Shown one piece after another: positions 34,040 to 63,684 of a stretch of DNA of 64,000 nt (the stretch's first letter is position 1; each line of letters starts with the position of its first letter). The notes beneath the pieces are model-generated. The model saw nothing but the letters and a program-made list of their open reading frames with translations. It did no database searches and was not told the origin of the DNA. The DNA lies in assembly GCF_020085105.1 (NCBI RefSeq), contig NC_058061.1, positions 3,570,284-3,634,283 of the forward strand, written 5' to 3'. The DNA comes from Siniperca chuatsi (taxonomy: Eukaryota > Chordata > Actinopteri > Centrarchiformes > Sinipercidae). A program made the translations under genes and the position numbers.

Positions 34040-35832
34040 CACAAACTGTTGGATCAAATCATGTTTATTAATGTGTTCAGGAAATCCCCACGGAAACAGT
34101 TTACAGGGGAACTTACAGATTTACAATCATTCTTGACAGAAGTGCCAGCTTAACCCCCATGGTTCGACACCGAGGACGCCTGCTGAATCTCACGACCAGT
34201 TAACTGCACACCCATTCCCCTCAACAGGTCTACCACCGAGTCCTTCCAGCTCACCGACGAGCTACTGACAGAGAGTGCTTGTGTTGGTCTTTTCAGTCAT
34301 GAAGTATGCAGCGCTATAATGTGTAGTAGCCTGTAAACACCCAGACATTCGAACTAGGTTTCCTTTCTTCATGTCTGGACCGTTCACAGTTAAAGAGCCT
34401 TCATTTTTTTGGTGCCAATCCTTCATCCCAACCAGGAAAATTAGACAGCTGGATGCTTTCAGATTTCAAAAAAGTAAAACTGCCAACCGTTGGTGAGAAA
34501 AAAAAAACCTCTTCAGTAAAAGTCATATGCAGTTCAGGCCCTCGAGGAGACACTACTTTCATATACAGGATTTGTCATACTGCTCAAATGCATTTGGTTC
34601 AGCAGTCAAAGTACAAATAGAAATGCTAAAACTAGTTACAGAAAAAAAAAAAAAAAAAAAAAAAAAACAACTACACATGTAACATCTCTTAAAGGAACAA
34701 CATGTGAAGCTCGTGAATGTTTCAGGACATCTGTCTCAGTTTACCGGCTGAAGTCTGCGAAATGCCCAACACTTTGTTTTTCCACCCACGTGAAGCAGGA
34801 ACACTTCCACAGCATGATTAATTGTACTGAAGGTCATCTCTCGAAAAAAAAAAAAAAAAAAAAAAAACCCAATTCAATCCAAACAACTTGAAAAGACAGG
34901 ACTTGCATATACTCGCAGATTCTAATTTTAAAGTAGATTTAATTTTTTAAGATTGTTGGCATGCCTTGTGCTTCGCGGTCTCTCTTAGTGGGGGGGGAAG
35001 GTAGTGTTCATTGGAGAACCATTGCTAAGAATAATCTGTTATATTCCAATATAATCATAATCATAATAATAATAATAATAATAAAACAAACAGCATGATT
35101 TTCAAATGACACCAGAATGATCGAGGATGGGCGTTTTTTTTTTTTGTCCTTTTTCCATTTTTGATTTGCTTCGACCTGATACAGGTTAAGATGCAATTTA
35201 CTGAATCTCTTACTGGTGGGTTTGAGGTTTCAAAATCAAGAAGAGGTTAAAATTAACATTTAGCATTCAGTCTACATCAGGTGAACATTTCTAGTTAACA
35301 TAGATATATACTACAGGGGGGAGCTCGCACCCCCTTGCTCTTTCTTTGCCGTATGAAAACCATGCTTCCTCTGGAGAGTCAGGGTGGGGAGAAGGGGGCC
35401 GTGCAAGACTTGGAGTGGGGGGGTAGGCTGAGTGGGGCAGAGGCTGAGTTTGGTGGATGGAGAAAGGGGGCTTGAAAACCAGACTGCTGATTCCACAGGA
35501 GGTGTGTAAAAGGCACGCCAGGGTTACTCCCAATCCCAATCCCAGCCCACACACACACACACTCACTCACTGAACACACACACATGCACGCCCACACATG
35601 CACGCCCACGCACGCACGCACGCACGCACACACACAAGCAGCACAGGCTAGAGCCCCGAGAGTACTGACGAGGGACGAGGGGAGAAAGCAGAAGGAAGTT
35701 CTCGAAAGAAAGAGCTGGGGGGGGGTTTGAAAACTGGGTTAGATGGGAGCGAAGGGGCCTGGATCCGGTGCTGCCGCTGTGTTGAAACAGAAAAAATAAA
35801 CAACAAACAAAAATCAAAACTGGTGGAATGGA
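34040..35832 (-). other. arf2: Probable arf2 3' UTR
   Basis: Unique-looking sequence of about 1.8 kb directly after the arf2 stop codon, with few repeats compared with its surroundings. A minus-strand AATAAA lies at about 34063-34068. Poly-A runs sit near 34645 and 34842. Class I ARF mRNAs commonly have long 3' UTRs. The 3' end is inferred. Confidence 0.45.
35548..35636. repeat. (CA)n/(CACG)n compound microsatellite
   Basis: CACACACACTCACTCACTGA followed by CACGCACGCACGCACGCACA. It would be transcribed as (TG)/(CGTG) repeats in the arf2 3' UTR. Confidence 0.85.
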
Positions 35833-39702
<3,870 letters not shown>

Positions 39703-40837
39703 TTAGGACAGGAACCAAGTAGTGTTTCAGTTTCAGCCAGACAGAAAAGTCAGTCAGTGAGACTGGTATACAGCTGGTAAATATAATATTTTTTGTTTAA
39801 TATCATTGTTGGACAGGTCATTAATGGCACGAATGAATGAACAGGTTGATAGCAGCAGTACATTTGGTTTGAGTAAAATGCTGATTTTCGCTGAACCAAA
39901 GCAGGTTAACATGGTGGGAACACAAGTTTACTTAAGCTAATGGTTAAACGTTACGGCATATGGCTGCACGATACCAGCCCAAACATCAACCATTATCTAA
40001 CGTTTCCCCGCATTAACCTCACAACGCCGCAGTTAACTTCGCTTGTACTGAGATCTCGCAAATTAGCAGCTAAAAAAAACTCCTATATCCAGAGGCAGCT
40101 ACACTGTTAACCCGCATAAACTAACTCAACAGATAAGAAAGGCCTGTTTCAGCTGGCAAACTCTACCCTTATGCACTAGCGGCAGAGATAATGTTACTGT
40201 ATGTGAGAGCCGTCACAAGACGCTAGCTTGCTACACCTGAACCTTAGCAAAAAGGCCGACAATCCGACAGCTAAGTTCGTGTCAGTGCGGGTAAAATGTA
40301 AAGCAAACGCGCTCAGTGCGTGGAGAAACGTGAATTATTTTAGATACGAGGATAACTGAAGCTGTGTAGCGTTAGCTGGTTACTACCACTCGAAGCAGAT
40401 TACCGCTAGCTTTACTAAGGGCGGATGCTTTAGCTAGTTAGCTTGCTAGCTTGTGTTAGCTTGCTGCTAGCGGGCGGCACAATTTCGCGAACGTTAACGG
40501 TCGAAAGAGCACCGCCGTTTGCAATACACGGCGGCACATCCATAACACATCTAACGCTGACATGTTTTTTTTAAAAAAAAAACAACCCCGTCGGTGAAAT
40601 TTAAGTCTAGTGCTTTGTTAAACCCACAGTGACAGCTCTTTGATCGGTCCGTGACAGGAACTGCTTTAGCTGGCTAACGTAGCAGCCGTTAGCTAAATGC
40701 CGCGTCACAGTGAAGCGAGAACACCGTGACTTCACGTTAAACACCAAAGAAAACGAGTCGGTCGTACAGCGCAACAGTCAGTTCACATAAATAGGACATT
40801 TTAGGACAAAAAACAACGCGTTAGAGGGGAGAATTAC

Positions 40838-40990
40838 CTTTAAAAAGACAGCTTCTCGATCTTTCCGTTATCTTTCACTGTCACTCCAAAATGGCGTCTT
40901 GCGCAACCAGGGAGACACCGGCGAACGGGCACTTCCCACTATCAAACCTGAGCCAATCACAGTACAGATGGTGTCACTAATAACCCGCCT
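40838..40990 (-). promoter_or_regulatory. arf2: arf2 promoter and non-coding first exon
   Basis: A minus-strand donor (TTTTTAAAG|GTAATT) ends an exon at 40838. A YY1-type motif CAAAATGGCG lies at 40887-40896, near the likely start site, and CCAAT sequences occur at about 40952 and 41008. The surrounding 40.3-40.95 kb is CpG-rich and carries the TTAGC/GCTAGC repeats also seen at 5.6 kb. It joins to the acceptor at 39677. The start site is not fixed. Confidence 0.65.
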
Positions 40991-41451
40991 CCGTTACCCT
41001 GCTGCCCAATCACAGCGTCAGCAGATCTCTGTTTGCACATTGCACAAAATGTCGAGGAAGTGAACCGCACACGAGTTTATTCAAGTTTCAGCCACAGTGG
41101 GTAACAAGACTGACTGGACTGAGTGGGGTTTTTCTTGTAATGCTGGCATGAGATCAGAACTCCAGCTTGACAAAATGCTGCGGAAAATATGTCACTTATA
41201 CTGGGTTGTTTCTCAGCAATGTAGTGCCAAAGGTATGTGGACAGGGGGTGTTTGGGCTAGGCCCCCCTTAGTTCAATGACACAATAGACAATAGTGAGCT
41301 TTCCAACTTTGTGGCAACAGTTTGTGTTCGTCCCTTTGCTGTTTCAACATGGCAGTACCTCCATGCACAAAGCCAGCTCCATAAAGAAATAGTTTTACCA
41401 GTTTGGTGAGGAAGAAGCCGACTGCAAGCCAGACCTGATCACCCAACATAT

Positions 41452-42075
41452 AATAATAATAATAATAAAACTTTATGTATAGAGCACTTATCAAAACAAA
41501 GTACAAAGTGCTTCACAACAAGAGAAATAAAATACCACAGTGAATGACGAAATATAAAGAAATAAAATGCACAAAAGCAATAAAATAAACAGCCATTTCA
41601 GGTAAGATCAGGATCTGCTTTCAGATAAAAATGTGTTTTGAGAAGAGACTTAAACGAAGACACTGACTCAGACAACCTAATGTCTTCGGGCAGGTTGTTC
41701 CAGAGCCTCGGGGCCCTGATGGCAAAAGCTCTGTCCCCCTTAGTTTTCATCCTGGACTCAGGAACAGACAGGAGACCCCTGCCCGAAGATCTCAAACTAC
41801 GTGAAGGTTCATAAGGGATTACAAGGTCTAAAATATAATCTGGAGCCAGGCCATGAAGAGCCTTAAAAGTAATCAATAAGATCTTAAAATCAATCCTGAA
41901 ACAAACAGGGAGCCAATGTAAAGAGGCTGAACCAGGTGTGATGTGGTCGCACCTCTCGGTCCTGGTTTACAGCCGAGCAGCTGAGTTCTGTACAGTCTGC
42001 AGTCGTTTCACAGTTTTTAGATTAAGACGAGTGAACAGGCTGTTACAGTAATCAGCATCATGCTAAATCTGCTGG
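41452..42075 (-). mobile_element. L2-like LINE 3' fragment
   Basis: The minus-strand frame 41876-41598 encodes ITFKALHGLAPDYILDLVIP, SRSLRSSGRGLLSVP and RLWNNLPEDIR, the C-terminal domain of fish L2 ORF2. It is followed by a tail with CACTTTGTACTTTG and TATACATAAAG. The element is truncated. Confidence 0.85.
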
Positions 42076-43310
42076 AAAGACTGAAACCAGAAGAGTTGGC
42101 GGCTGTTAGAGCAGCAGATCAATCACAATGGTTTTGGAATGACACTTTCTTCTGGCCGTGTAATAAAGTGGTAGAATCCTAAAGGTGACATTTTTTATTG
42201 CATAGCTAAAATGAGTCATTTTTTCTTCTGTTTTCTTTCATTTTCCTTTTGATGATGGGCTTTCGAGGCAGCAGACAGCCCTTTAGTTTCCTTTGTGTTG
42301 ACATTTTGCAATATCAGCTACTGGACACCTGCTGATAGTCAACAAAGATCCCTTTCTAGACTAAGCAGGGGGGCCTCAAGCCACTGTGCACTAAGATTGT
42401 GATTCTTATTTTGTGTCAGGCCAGAAGGATCAGCCATTTTGATCCTCACATAAAGAATCATGTTGTAAAGTTAGAGGAATACTAGTTGTGATGTCGTGGC
42501 TAAAAAAGTACCATAAGTTGAGTTGAGCCTGCTAAAAGGTGATGTTTAAATGTTTGCTGTAGGAGGAGCTGCTCGAGCGCCCCGATTAGCTCCACATTCC
42601 TCAAACGTTCAATAAAAACAACACATGAAGTCTTAATTTTTTGAATATATATACACAGTATTTTAAGCATTTTATTAACTGTTAACTGTGATTTCTGTAA
42701 ATATTATTTCCCAACACAAAGATCTAAATGTTGGTGATAAAATTCTGATGGGGAAATACTGAATTATCTGTTTACATATTTAGTGGCGTAAAGGTGGTAG
42801 AATTTAAATATACAGTATGACAAAATCATGGAATCAGCTCATAAAATATCCACCAAATGTTTTAATTATTTAAGTTAAACACCCTCCAGTTTCCTAAAAA
42901 AAAAAACACAATAAATTCCCAGACATGACCTCAGTGTCCTCACTGGCAGCTCAGTCGCCCTTCTGAACCATTTCATATCTGAATTATAATAATTAATAAC
43001 AATTTCACATCTTAATGAAAACACTTCACATGCAAAATGTCCAAAAGCTACATGTGCCTATGTGATGTGAATAAAATGTCTGAAAAACCACGTGTCTAAG
43101 ATCACAAGGCTAGTTTCTTTACTAGTGCTGTAAATGTTTCTGATAGGTTTTAGATCTGGTCCTGGTCTATAAGAGGCATTCTTCAGCTCCTATAGTCAAA
43201 CACTCTCCTCCTGTGTGGACTGAAGCTGGAGGACACAATGAATGAAGGAGGCGACGACTGGAAAACAAGCAGAGGTGGCAGGAGAGAGCAGCTTCTTTGC
43301 CTAGAAGGTC
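42076..43310. other. Intergenic between arf2 and map3k14, nothing recognised
   Basis: No exon or clear repeat. It includes the region beyond the map3k14 polyadenylation signal. Confidence 0.5.
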
Positions 43311-43314
43311 ATTT

Positions 43315-43320
43315 TTTATT
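43315..43320 (-). terminator. map3k14: Candidate map3k14 polyadenylation signal
   Basis: AATAAA on the minus strand 416 bp beyond the stop codon, giving a 3' UTR of about 430 bp. There is no competing canonical signal in good context closer to the stop codon. Confidence 0.45.
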
Positions 43321-43735
43321 AAGATATAAAATGTCAGTAACGTTCAAGTATTAAAGTCTGCTCATGTTATATTATGAGTTATTCATTGTTTTAAGCAGCT
43401 TCACTCCTTCTACACCTTAAAAGGCACCAAACAACAACAACAACAACTGAAACTGAGCATATAATGTAGGGCAAGATAAAAAAAATAATAATAAACCTTT
43501 AGAAAAGCAAGAAAAGCATCTTTACAAATAGAAAATTAGCTTTAAAATCACATCTTGAAATACAGATTGATGAAATTCACAAATCTCAAATTCCTACCAA
43601 AAGCACTGCTGTCCTATTTTTACCCAGGAAAAGCCATCATATCAGCAGCACAGCATCTACAGGTACATGTACGCATCTTCATGTCCACATGGCTTTAGAA
43701 CAATCAATGCCTTAGTTAGTGCAAACGACGACGTC

Positions 43736-56536
<12,801 letters not shown>

Positions 56537-56979
56537 CTACGATGTGAGAACTGGAAAAGAGGATGAACAAAACACACACATACAAGAGCATGAAAGTACG
56601 TTAGTACACACATACTAATCAGGTGCATAAACACCTAAAATCTGGGGATGTTTTAACCTTCTGATTGTGGAAATCTTGGCCACAGTTGTTCAGACAAAAA
56701 GATATTGCTGGACAAAACTCATGTGAGGTATGAATTTGTTTCATCAATAATTTTACAACCCCTACATAGAATTAAGAGACGAAAAAGGGAGTGAGCAAGA
56801 AGTTTTCACTGTACAATTGAGGGTTGGAGTACTCCATTAGCCATTATATACTGTATATAATAACAGTCATCCACCGCAATGTGATGACGATATATTGTTC
56901 AGTAATATGCTGTATGTTGTTATTGTCATTATTTGGGATTTTGGATGCTCGAGGATCTAAGAGGCTATTCTTAGGCACA

Positions 56980-57297
56980 GTGGTGCTTTGAGCTAAATGC
57001 TAATGTCAGCATGCTTACCATATACCATATTCAAGAGTTTAGCATGTTAGCATAATGTTTGCTAATTAGCACTAAACAGAAAGTGCAGCTGAGGTTGATG
57101 GGAATTCTATTAGTTTTGCAGGTATTTGGTCATGAACCAAAGTATTGGAACAAGTGAAATTTTGACCTCATGGTGGCGCTAGAGAAAAAGTCAGTGGATC
57201 ACCAAAGTCATTAGCAGTCATCCTCTGGAGACCATGAATATCTGTACAAAATGTAATGAGAATCTATCCGATAACTGCTGAGATACTTTACTCCAAT
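56980..57297. repeat. GCTAACATG dispersed repeat
   Basis: Runs from GTGGTGCTTTGAGCTAAATG through GCTAATTAGCACTAAACAGA to TTTTGACCTCATGGTGGCGC and beyond. Non-coding copy of the repeat at 28608. Confidence 0.75.
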
Positions 57298-58321
57298 GTG
57301 GTGAACCTATACCGACCAACATTGACATGGCTAAAAAACATGTACACTGTCAGCCTGAAACATCCACCTCTAATTATGGTGATATATTGTATTTGTATAT
57401 ACAGTATTGTATTTTATTAATGTGTTTTGTCATGGTCAAGTGCAGTCTTTATGTCTTTTTGTATAGTTAACCAGAGCAAACACTATTGTGGTCTGTAAAA
57501 CTTATAAAACTTGCCTTAAGAGGCTGCAACACTGCCAAACCCTGATAATAATATATTTTTTAAAACCCGTCAAATCAACTATAGTCGAAACAGAAAATTT
57601 GTGATTGGCAAGCATTTTGATGTGGTGGCATTTGCCGTGGCCAGGCGTGAATGAACAGACACCAGGTGGGTATAAATAGCAGGCAGAGATTTGGCACGCA
57701 GAGAAGCAGCCGCATGCTTTCCACTGAGGCCGGCCAGCTGTCGAAGTCTCTCTTCCTCAACACATGTTGACAGCGAATACTGGGATCAAAACACACACAC
57801 TTCCCACACATAAAGACCGCACTTGTCCTGAAATCCTCATACAGAGCCTGAGGGGCGGATGAGATATCACATCTGAAGTACTTTTGTTTGATAATGTGAG
57901 GACGTGAAACTGTGAAAGCACGTGGAAACCAACGGGTGTGTTAGTTTTTTACCTAAAAAAACAAAGATGACAAAGTTTAAAGAGCTGTTAAAAAAAGTGT
58001 TAAGGACAGGTACAATAAAAAGATCTACACCTGAGCTGTGGACATTATAAACAGCAATTTAAACTTATCGGTACTAAGGTGACACCCTATTTAAGACTCA
58101 ATCAATCTTCCAAAGCATGCAAGAGCTACATCTTAAACACTGATCCCATATCCCAAACAATGACAAACGCCACTCTTCCCATGGTGCACCGCTAACTACA
58201 CTTCCTGTCAGCTACACTGCTCGCTTTCCTCTTCCCTCTGTGACCTGCGAGTGAGAACACCTCCAATACAACAAAGTCAGTGTGAAGCCAAGTGAGCCTC
58301 TGCACCAACAGAGCAAATTAC
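57298..58321. other. map3k14 5' UTR intron, nothing recognised
   Basis: No coding exon found. The short minus-strand open frame at 57811-57575 is not supported by homology. Confidence 0.45.
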
Positions 58322-58384
58322 CTCAGAGGGACGGTCAGAGGCTCGTTTCCCGTCTCGGGTTCAGGTGAAATTGCTCCAGTGATC
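58322..58384 (-). other. map3k14: Candidate map3k14 non-coding 5' exon
   Basis: Flanked by a strong acceptor (TCTCTTTCTACAG) and a donor (GAG|GTAATT) on the minus strand, with no ATG inside. A further donor (GCCG|GTAGGT) lies near 58482, and an ACCAAT box near 58515 on the same strand suggests the promoter lies around 58.45-58.6 kb. The assignment is inference from position and splice signals. Confidence 0.5.
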
Positions 58385-58599
58385 CTGTAGAAAGAGAGAA
58401 AGAGACGTCTCTGTTGCTTCTTGACTCCCTGTCTCTGTTCGTCCTGTGTCGAGTGTGCATTAGTCTCCAAGTGTAACCTACCGGCTTTCTGCCCCCGCAG
58501 GCTCTGGTGATTGGTCGACCATGTGTGTGAGTTATGAGCTCGTATACCTCAATGACCCCCCCTACCCCCTACCAACAACACCCACCACCCGCACAGTCT

Positions 58600-60477
58600 C
58601 CTTTGGATGGACACTGTAGATGCCCTCAGTGACACTTGGATCTCGTCTGTTGTGCTCTTTTAGTCTCTTGAATGTTGCATTTAATGCAACTTTCAAGGCA
58701 ATAAAACAGCAATTTCACAGCGCTAAATTATATATATAATATAATAAAAGCGTAATTTTTAAGTATAATTATATATAAACGTATACTTGAGCAGGAGTAC
58801 TCTTGAATGTGCTAAACTAAGACACCATTAAGTTGTAAGTTGGAAATATACCGTGAAGTAACACAAATAACATTTTCAGATGTATTATTAATAATTATAC
58901 CAACCATACATTTTACATGTACTCAAACGTATGATATGATTTACAAAAAACTGCATTTCTCATTGAACTATTCTGTTATGTTGTTCTTCTTATGCACATC
59001 ACCATACCATTACCTCTGCACTGCCCTAATTCCCACTACCACTATAACTTGCATATCACACTGATATTGCACATACTGTACATATTTTTTTGTGTATATA
59101 ACAAATTTCTCTGTGAAATGACAGTAAACTACTGGCAGCCGAGGTCGCCAGCATTATTTCGTTATTTCTACAGTCTTATTTACAATTTATTACTGTAAAA
59201 TGTATTACAGTAATCTAGCAGAATGTGAGGTTTATAGCGTAATGCTGTAGCTGGTCATGCAGTAATATACTATGTCTGTCTCTATGCCTGTATATATTAC
59301 AGTAAACTACTGAAAAGTTTTCTTCATATTCATATTAACTGTAAATTGCAGACATACGCTGTAAATAACAATGTGTCTTTAATCTTAACCAGTATAGGGA
59401 TCCAAAAATGAGATAATGTTTTACATGAAACATGCATGACACCTAAAACACCTAGCACAAAAAGGATGAGACAGGTGACAGCTTTATTCACAGACGCATG
59501 CCAAACAAAAGTTTTATTTTAACTCCTAATATCTTAGAAACGAAGAAAAACATGACGTACTTTGTGTTTGAAAAGTAAATATCTTAGAGTCTCGGGGCAT
59601 CCATGTAAACCTATTAATGATAATATCCTGAGCTGCGTCCCAAACTTAGTCGTGAGTCTAAACACACATAACTGCTTTGCAAACTACTGTGCAAAAACGT
59701 TGTTCAATGAAACAAAAACAATATAAAAGCACTATTTTATCCTCTATTTTAATCGGCATCCAGGCTCACAGCTCACTGAGTGAGAGACACTACTTCTCAG
59801 GGTTAATCCCAACGAAGCACCTAAAAACATCTTGTAACGCCTTTATGAGTAAACAAATGAAAGTGCCTGGAAATCACATATTATGTCCCAGCTTTTTACC
59901 TTGGAAACAAACTGCAAATATCCTTGCAGCAACTAGCTGCAGCTTAGAAACACACTTAGGTTGAGCTAAGATATCTTACAAACCAAATAATCTTCCAGTG
60001 CAATATAACCAATGGGTATTTTGGGGCTCAGTAGCCAAAACATCTGCCGTCTTGGTTATTTGCATCAATTTCCATTGTTGTGTGCTTAAGATAATATGAA
60101 ATGCAAATACTCAAGTGAAAGCAAATACTGAAACTTCTAACTGCTAAAGAAACTCTACCTCTCTTGTGCCTGCCAGCTGCTTGCAAGGATTATACTAATT
60201 TATTGTTAACAAAAATGTAACCCGGGTCATTAAATAGGTAACCAGATGCACACATGTAATTGTATTTACTCAGTATATTACTGAGCTTTTTGTTTGATTC
60301 CAGGAGGGAGGATGAAGAACGATGACATGTTGTCGATGGTTGCATGTGCGTTTTGTCCATCACTGCTGCGAAAATGGAAATACTGCGTTACGCCGTCAAA
60401 TCTTACAGTAGCCTACTGTTAATGTTTGTTCGTGTTTTTGGCTCCAAAAAAGCATCAAAATTAACGTTTTCTGTAGG
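58600..60477. other. Intergenic, AT-rich, nothing recognised
   Basis: A degraded LINE-like tail may lie at about 59000-59130. The frame at 59677-59964 has no resemblance to a known family. Confidence 0.45.
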
Positions 60478-60770
60478 AAGAATCTTCTCATCTAACTCTC
60501 TACCAGAAACCTAATAAGCGTATTCCCCAAAATGTCCTTTGTACAGAGCCAGGCTAGCTGTTTCCCCCTGTTTCCAGTCTTTGTGCTAAGCTAAGCTAAG
60601 CTAACTGGCTGCTAGCTGTAGCCTTATATTTAACGGACAGAATGGGAGTGGCATCAATCTTCTCATCTAACTCTCTACCAGAAACCTAATACTGTATTTC
60701 CAAAAATGTCTTTTTGGGAGAGCCAGGCTAGCTGTTTCCCCCTGTTTCCAGTCTTTGTGCTAGGGCTGTT
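60478..60770 (-). repeat. Foldback MITE, two tandem right arms
   Basis: Two successive copies of CTTCTCATCTAACTCTCTAC followed by AGCCAGGCTAGCTGTTTCCC and TTTCCAGTCTTTGTGCTA, at about 60478 and 60658. They are the inverse of the arm at 55880. Confidence 0.75.
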
Positions 60771-61067
60771 AGCCTCCACGCACACCTAACTCTCCCGTGT
60801 TGGTAGATCAGATGGAGGAGGACAAGGGAGAAATTAATAAATTAGACGTTGACCGCATTTTTTAGAAATGTATAAAACGTTTTTGCCAACTGAAATTCAA
60901 ACACAAACCTACTACTATACTGCTCTGCTAGCTACGACCAGGCTACGACCGACAAGCTAACGTTCATGTTCAGTTTAATATGATGGGAGGGTTTATAGCC
61001 AGTCGCCCCAAATCACATTTGATGGGATACATTTATGTATACGCCCCTGAGTTCAGGATTAATCAAA

Positions 61068-61540
61068 AATACAATGTTTTAAGAGAAAACAGAGGCATTT
61101 CGATATAAAAACTCATAATATAGAACTTGGAAAATGCACTTTTTTCACAGTCTTTAAAGGAATAATAACAAATTTTATTGAAATACAAGTTGAGAATTAG
61201 ATGAGAAGATTGATACCACCAACAGCTAGCCTGACTCTGTCCAAAGGTAAAAAAGAAAATAAAAAATCCACCTACCAGCACCTCTAAAGCTCACTAATTA
61301 ACATGTTATATATCTTGTTTGTTTAATCCGTACAAAAACCTAAGTGTAAAGAGGACATTTTGCCGTTTTACAAGGGGCTGTGCCAGACTGTGCAGAGCCA
61401 GGCTAGCTGTTTCCACATTTTCAGTCTTTATGCTAAGCTAAGCTAATCACCTGCTGGCTGTAGCTTCATATTGCAGGGACAAATGTGAGAGTAGTTTCAA
61501 TCTAATCTCATCTAACTCTTGCTAAGAAAGCGAATATAAT
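61068..61540 (+). repeat. Tandem duplication copy 1, containing a foldback MITE
   Basis: Begins ATACAATGTTTTAAGAGAAA and contains the left arm (GAATTAGATGAGAAGATTGA), the centre (CCACCTACCAGCACCTCTAA) and the right arm (GTCTTTATGCTAAGCTAAGC). It ends CGCTAAGAAAGCGAAT-type sequence. It matches 62583-63065 throughout. Confidence 0.85.
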
Positions 61541-61899
61541 AAATAAATGTGATAAGCACATTAAAAAAAAGCACAACTTAAATATAATTCTTTTTCACCT
61601 GGGTATACATTGCCTTTGCCATAACATCAGTCAGATTTGCATGTTTTAACCATTACAAACTTCCAAGAGTGAATATTGTAAAGTTATTTTAGAAATTAAG
61701 TTTTGTTTCTATATTGAATCTGATTAATGAATGTATTTGAAGTCTGCTGTTGTATCTCCGATCAGTTTAGCTTCCTCTCCACCAACGCCTTTGCTGTCCC
61801 AAATAGAGATGACTAGAATCTATACGTTCCCGTGGGAATTAGCAAAATACCAGAGGAGGGAGTGTAAAAGTGCTATGTGTGTGATTTAGGGTGGAGGGT

Positions 61900-62060
61900 C
61901 CCTCTCCCTGGCAACATCTGAATGGGATCAGCGACTGACCAATAGTGAGGCTGGGGAGAAAGTTTGCTCACGCGTCAATGGGTTTTTGTCACTTTAGTCC
62001 TCTCTGCTGTTGGTAGGTCAAGTCTGCTATACATAGAACTGAAAAGCCTCAACGGGGTCA
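61900..62060 (+). promoter_or_regulatory. Promoter-like block (GGCAAC, CCAAT, TATA-like)
   Basis: CCCTGGCAAC (an RFX half-site-like sequence) at 61906-61915, ACCAAT at 61938-61943 and CTATACAT at about 62028-62035, in plus-strand order and at plausible spacing, in repeat-free sequence. No plus-strand gene was recognised downstream within the window. Confidence 0.25.
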
Positions 62061-62212
62061 TAGAGCTTCTTCAGGTCTCATTTACTTACAGAAACTGGTT
62101 AATTACTGTAGTTAGAGTCATTAATAAATGCTGATGAGGATCTTTGAAAGCTTTAAAGTGACACAAGTCGAACTGTGTCTCTTGTCTTTTTCACTCACTG
62201 TTCAATGGAAGA

Positions 62213-62585
62213 GTTTGACATTTGGGGAAATACGTGCCGACTGTTAGATGAGAAGATCAATACCGCTCTCATGTCTGTTCCTTAAATATGAAGCTATGAA
62301 GCCAGCAGCCAGTTAGCTTAGCTTAGCATAAAGACTGGAAGCAGGGGGAAGAAATAGGCCTAGTTCAAACATGTAACTTCCAGTAAAACCACAAATTGTC
62401 GTCTGTAAATTTCTGTTTGTGTTCGGATTAAACAAACATCATATAACATGTTAATTAGTGAGCTTTAGAGGTGCTGGTAGGTGGATTTCGTTACCTGGCT
62501 AGGTGTTTCACCCTGTTTCCCCTGTTTCCAGTCTTTGTGCTACGCTAAGCTAACTAGCTGCTAGCTGTAGCCTTATGTTTAATAC
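62213..62585 (+). repeat. Foldback MITE with inverted centre
   Basis: Left arm TTAGATGAGAAGATCAATAC; centre GAGCTTTAGAGGTGCTGGTA, which is inverted relative to the copies at 61260 and 62815; right arm TTTCCAGTCTTTGTGCTACG. Confidence 0.75.
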
Positions 62586-63065
62586 AATGTTTTAAGAGAA
62601 GAGAGAGGCATTTTGATATAAAAACTCACGATGTAGAACTTGGAAAATGTCACTGTCTTTAAAGGAATAATAACAAATTTTACTTAAATACAAGTCGAGA
62701 ATTAGATGAGAAGATTGATACCACTCTCATGCCTGGACAAGCACACAGGTAACTTAGCTTAGCATAAAGACTTGAAACAGCTAGCCTGACTCTGTCCAAA
62801 GGTAAAAAATAAAATAAAAAATCCACCTACCAGCACCTCTAAAGCTCACAAATTAACGCGTTATATCTTGTTTGTTTAATCCGAACAAAAAGTGTAAAGA
62901 GGACATTTTGTAAATGAGGACAGGCTAGTTTTTTTCCACATTTTTAGTCTTTATGCTAAGCTAAGCTAATCATCTGCTGGCTGTAGCTTCATATTGCAGG
63001 GACAAATGTGAGAGTAGTATCAATCTTCACATCTAACTCTCGCTAAGAAAGCGAATAAGCAGATT
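62583..63065 (+). repeat. Tandem duplication copy 2, containing a foldback MITE
   Basis: Same order as 61068-61540, including the unique left part ATACAATGTTTTAAGAGAAG and CTTTAAAGGAATAATAACAA, offset by about 1515 bp. It ends CTCGCTAAGAAAGCGAATAA. Confidence 0.85.
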
Positions 63066-63229
63066 TATTGTGTAGTGGAAGCTTCAAATAATGACCAAAA
63101 CAGCGTCTCGCTCAAACTGAACATTTTTACTCGCCAATATGCTGCAGGTTTACAGAGAAGAACGTGAACAAAACAGACTTTAGCACCTGACGTCTCACAT
63201 TTATATCATCACTAAAGCCAGCGGGTTTA

Positions 63230-63500
63230 GTGCAACTTTTTATTTATTTATTTTTTATCCTTTTAACACTGTTCATAGTACTGATGTATTACCATTAGCA
63301 GGTTTCTCATGAACTCTTATACTGTAAATACAATAAAAAAATATATAAATGAGATATATAAATGAGATATATATATATAATGAATTACAATGACAATAAA
63401 TTGCCCTGCAGGACTTTTTTTGTTGTTTATGTTTGCAAATTTGCGTGCCTCAAATTGCCCTTTGAAGGATGAATAAAGTAATTTGAATTGAATTAAACTT
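63230..63500 (+). mobile_element. LINE 3' tail
   Basis: Ends TTGCCCTTTGAAGGATGAAT then AAAGTAATTTGAATTGAATT, a common fish LINE terminus with a repeated tail. Confidence 0.55.
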
Positions 63501-63684
63501 CCCAAATGAATTTCAAGTGAAAACAGCCAACTCTCTACTCACAAAGGCTTTGATGTAACTGTCCTGTAGGTCCTCAACAATGGGTCCTCACAGGAGTGGA
63601 GTATCTGACCTCATTTAGAGCTGAAACAGCACGTTTTGCTCATTGTTGTCAACTCAAGCAGAAGAGCCATCGTGTCTGTTTCTG

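Noticed and set aside
59677-59964. Plus-strand open frame of 95 codons
   Set aside because: AT-rich, no homology, no promoter or splice context.
63317-63505. Candidate tRNA or small RNA near LINE tail
   Set aside because: No cloverleaf or RNA polymerase III box could be seen.
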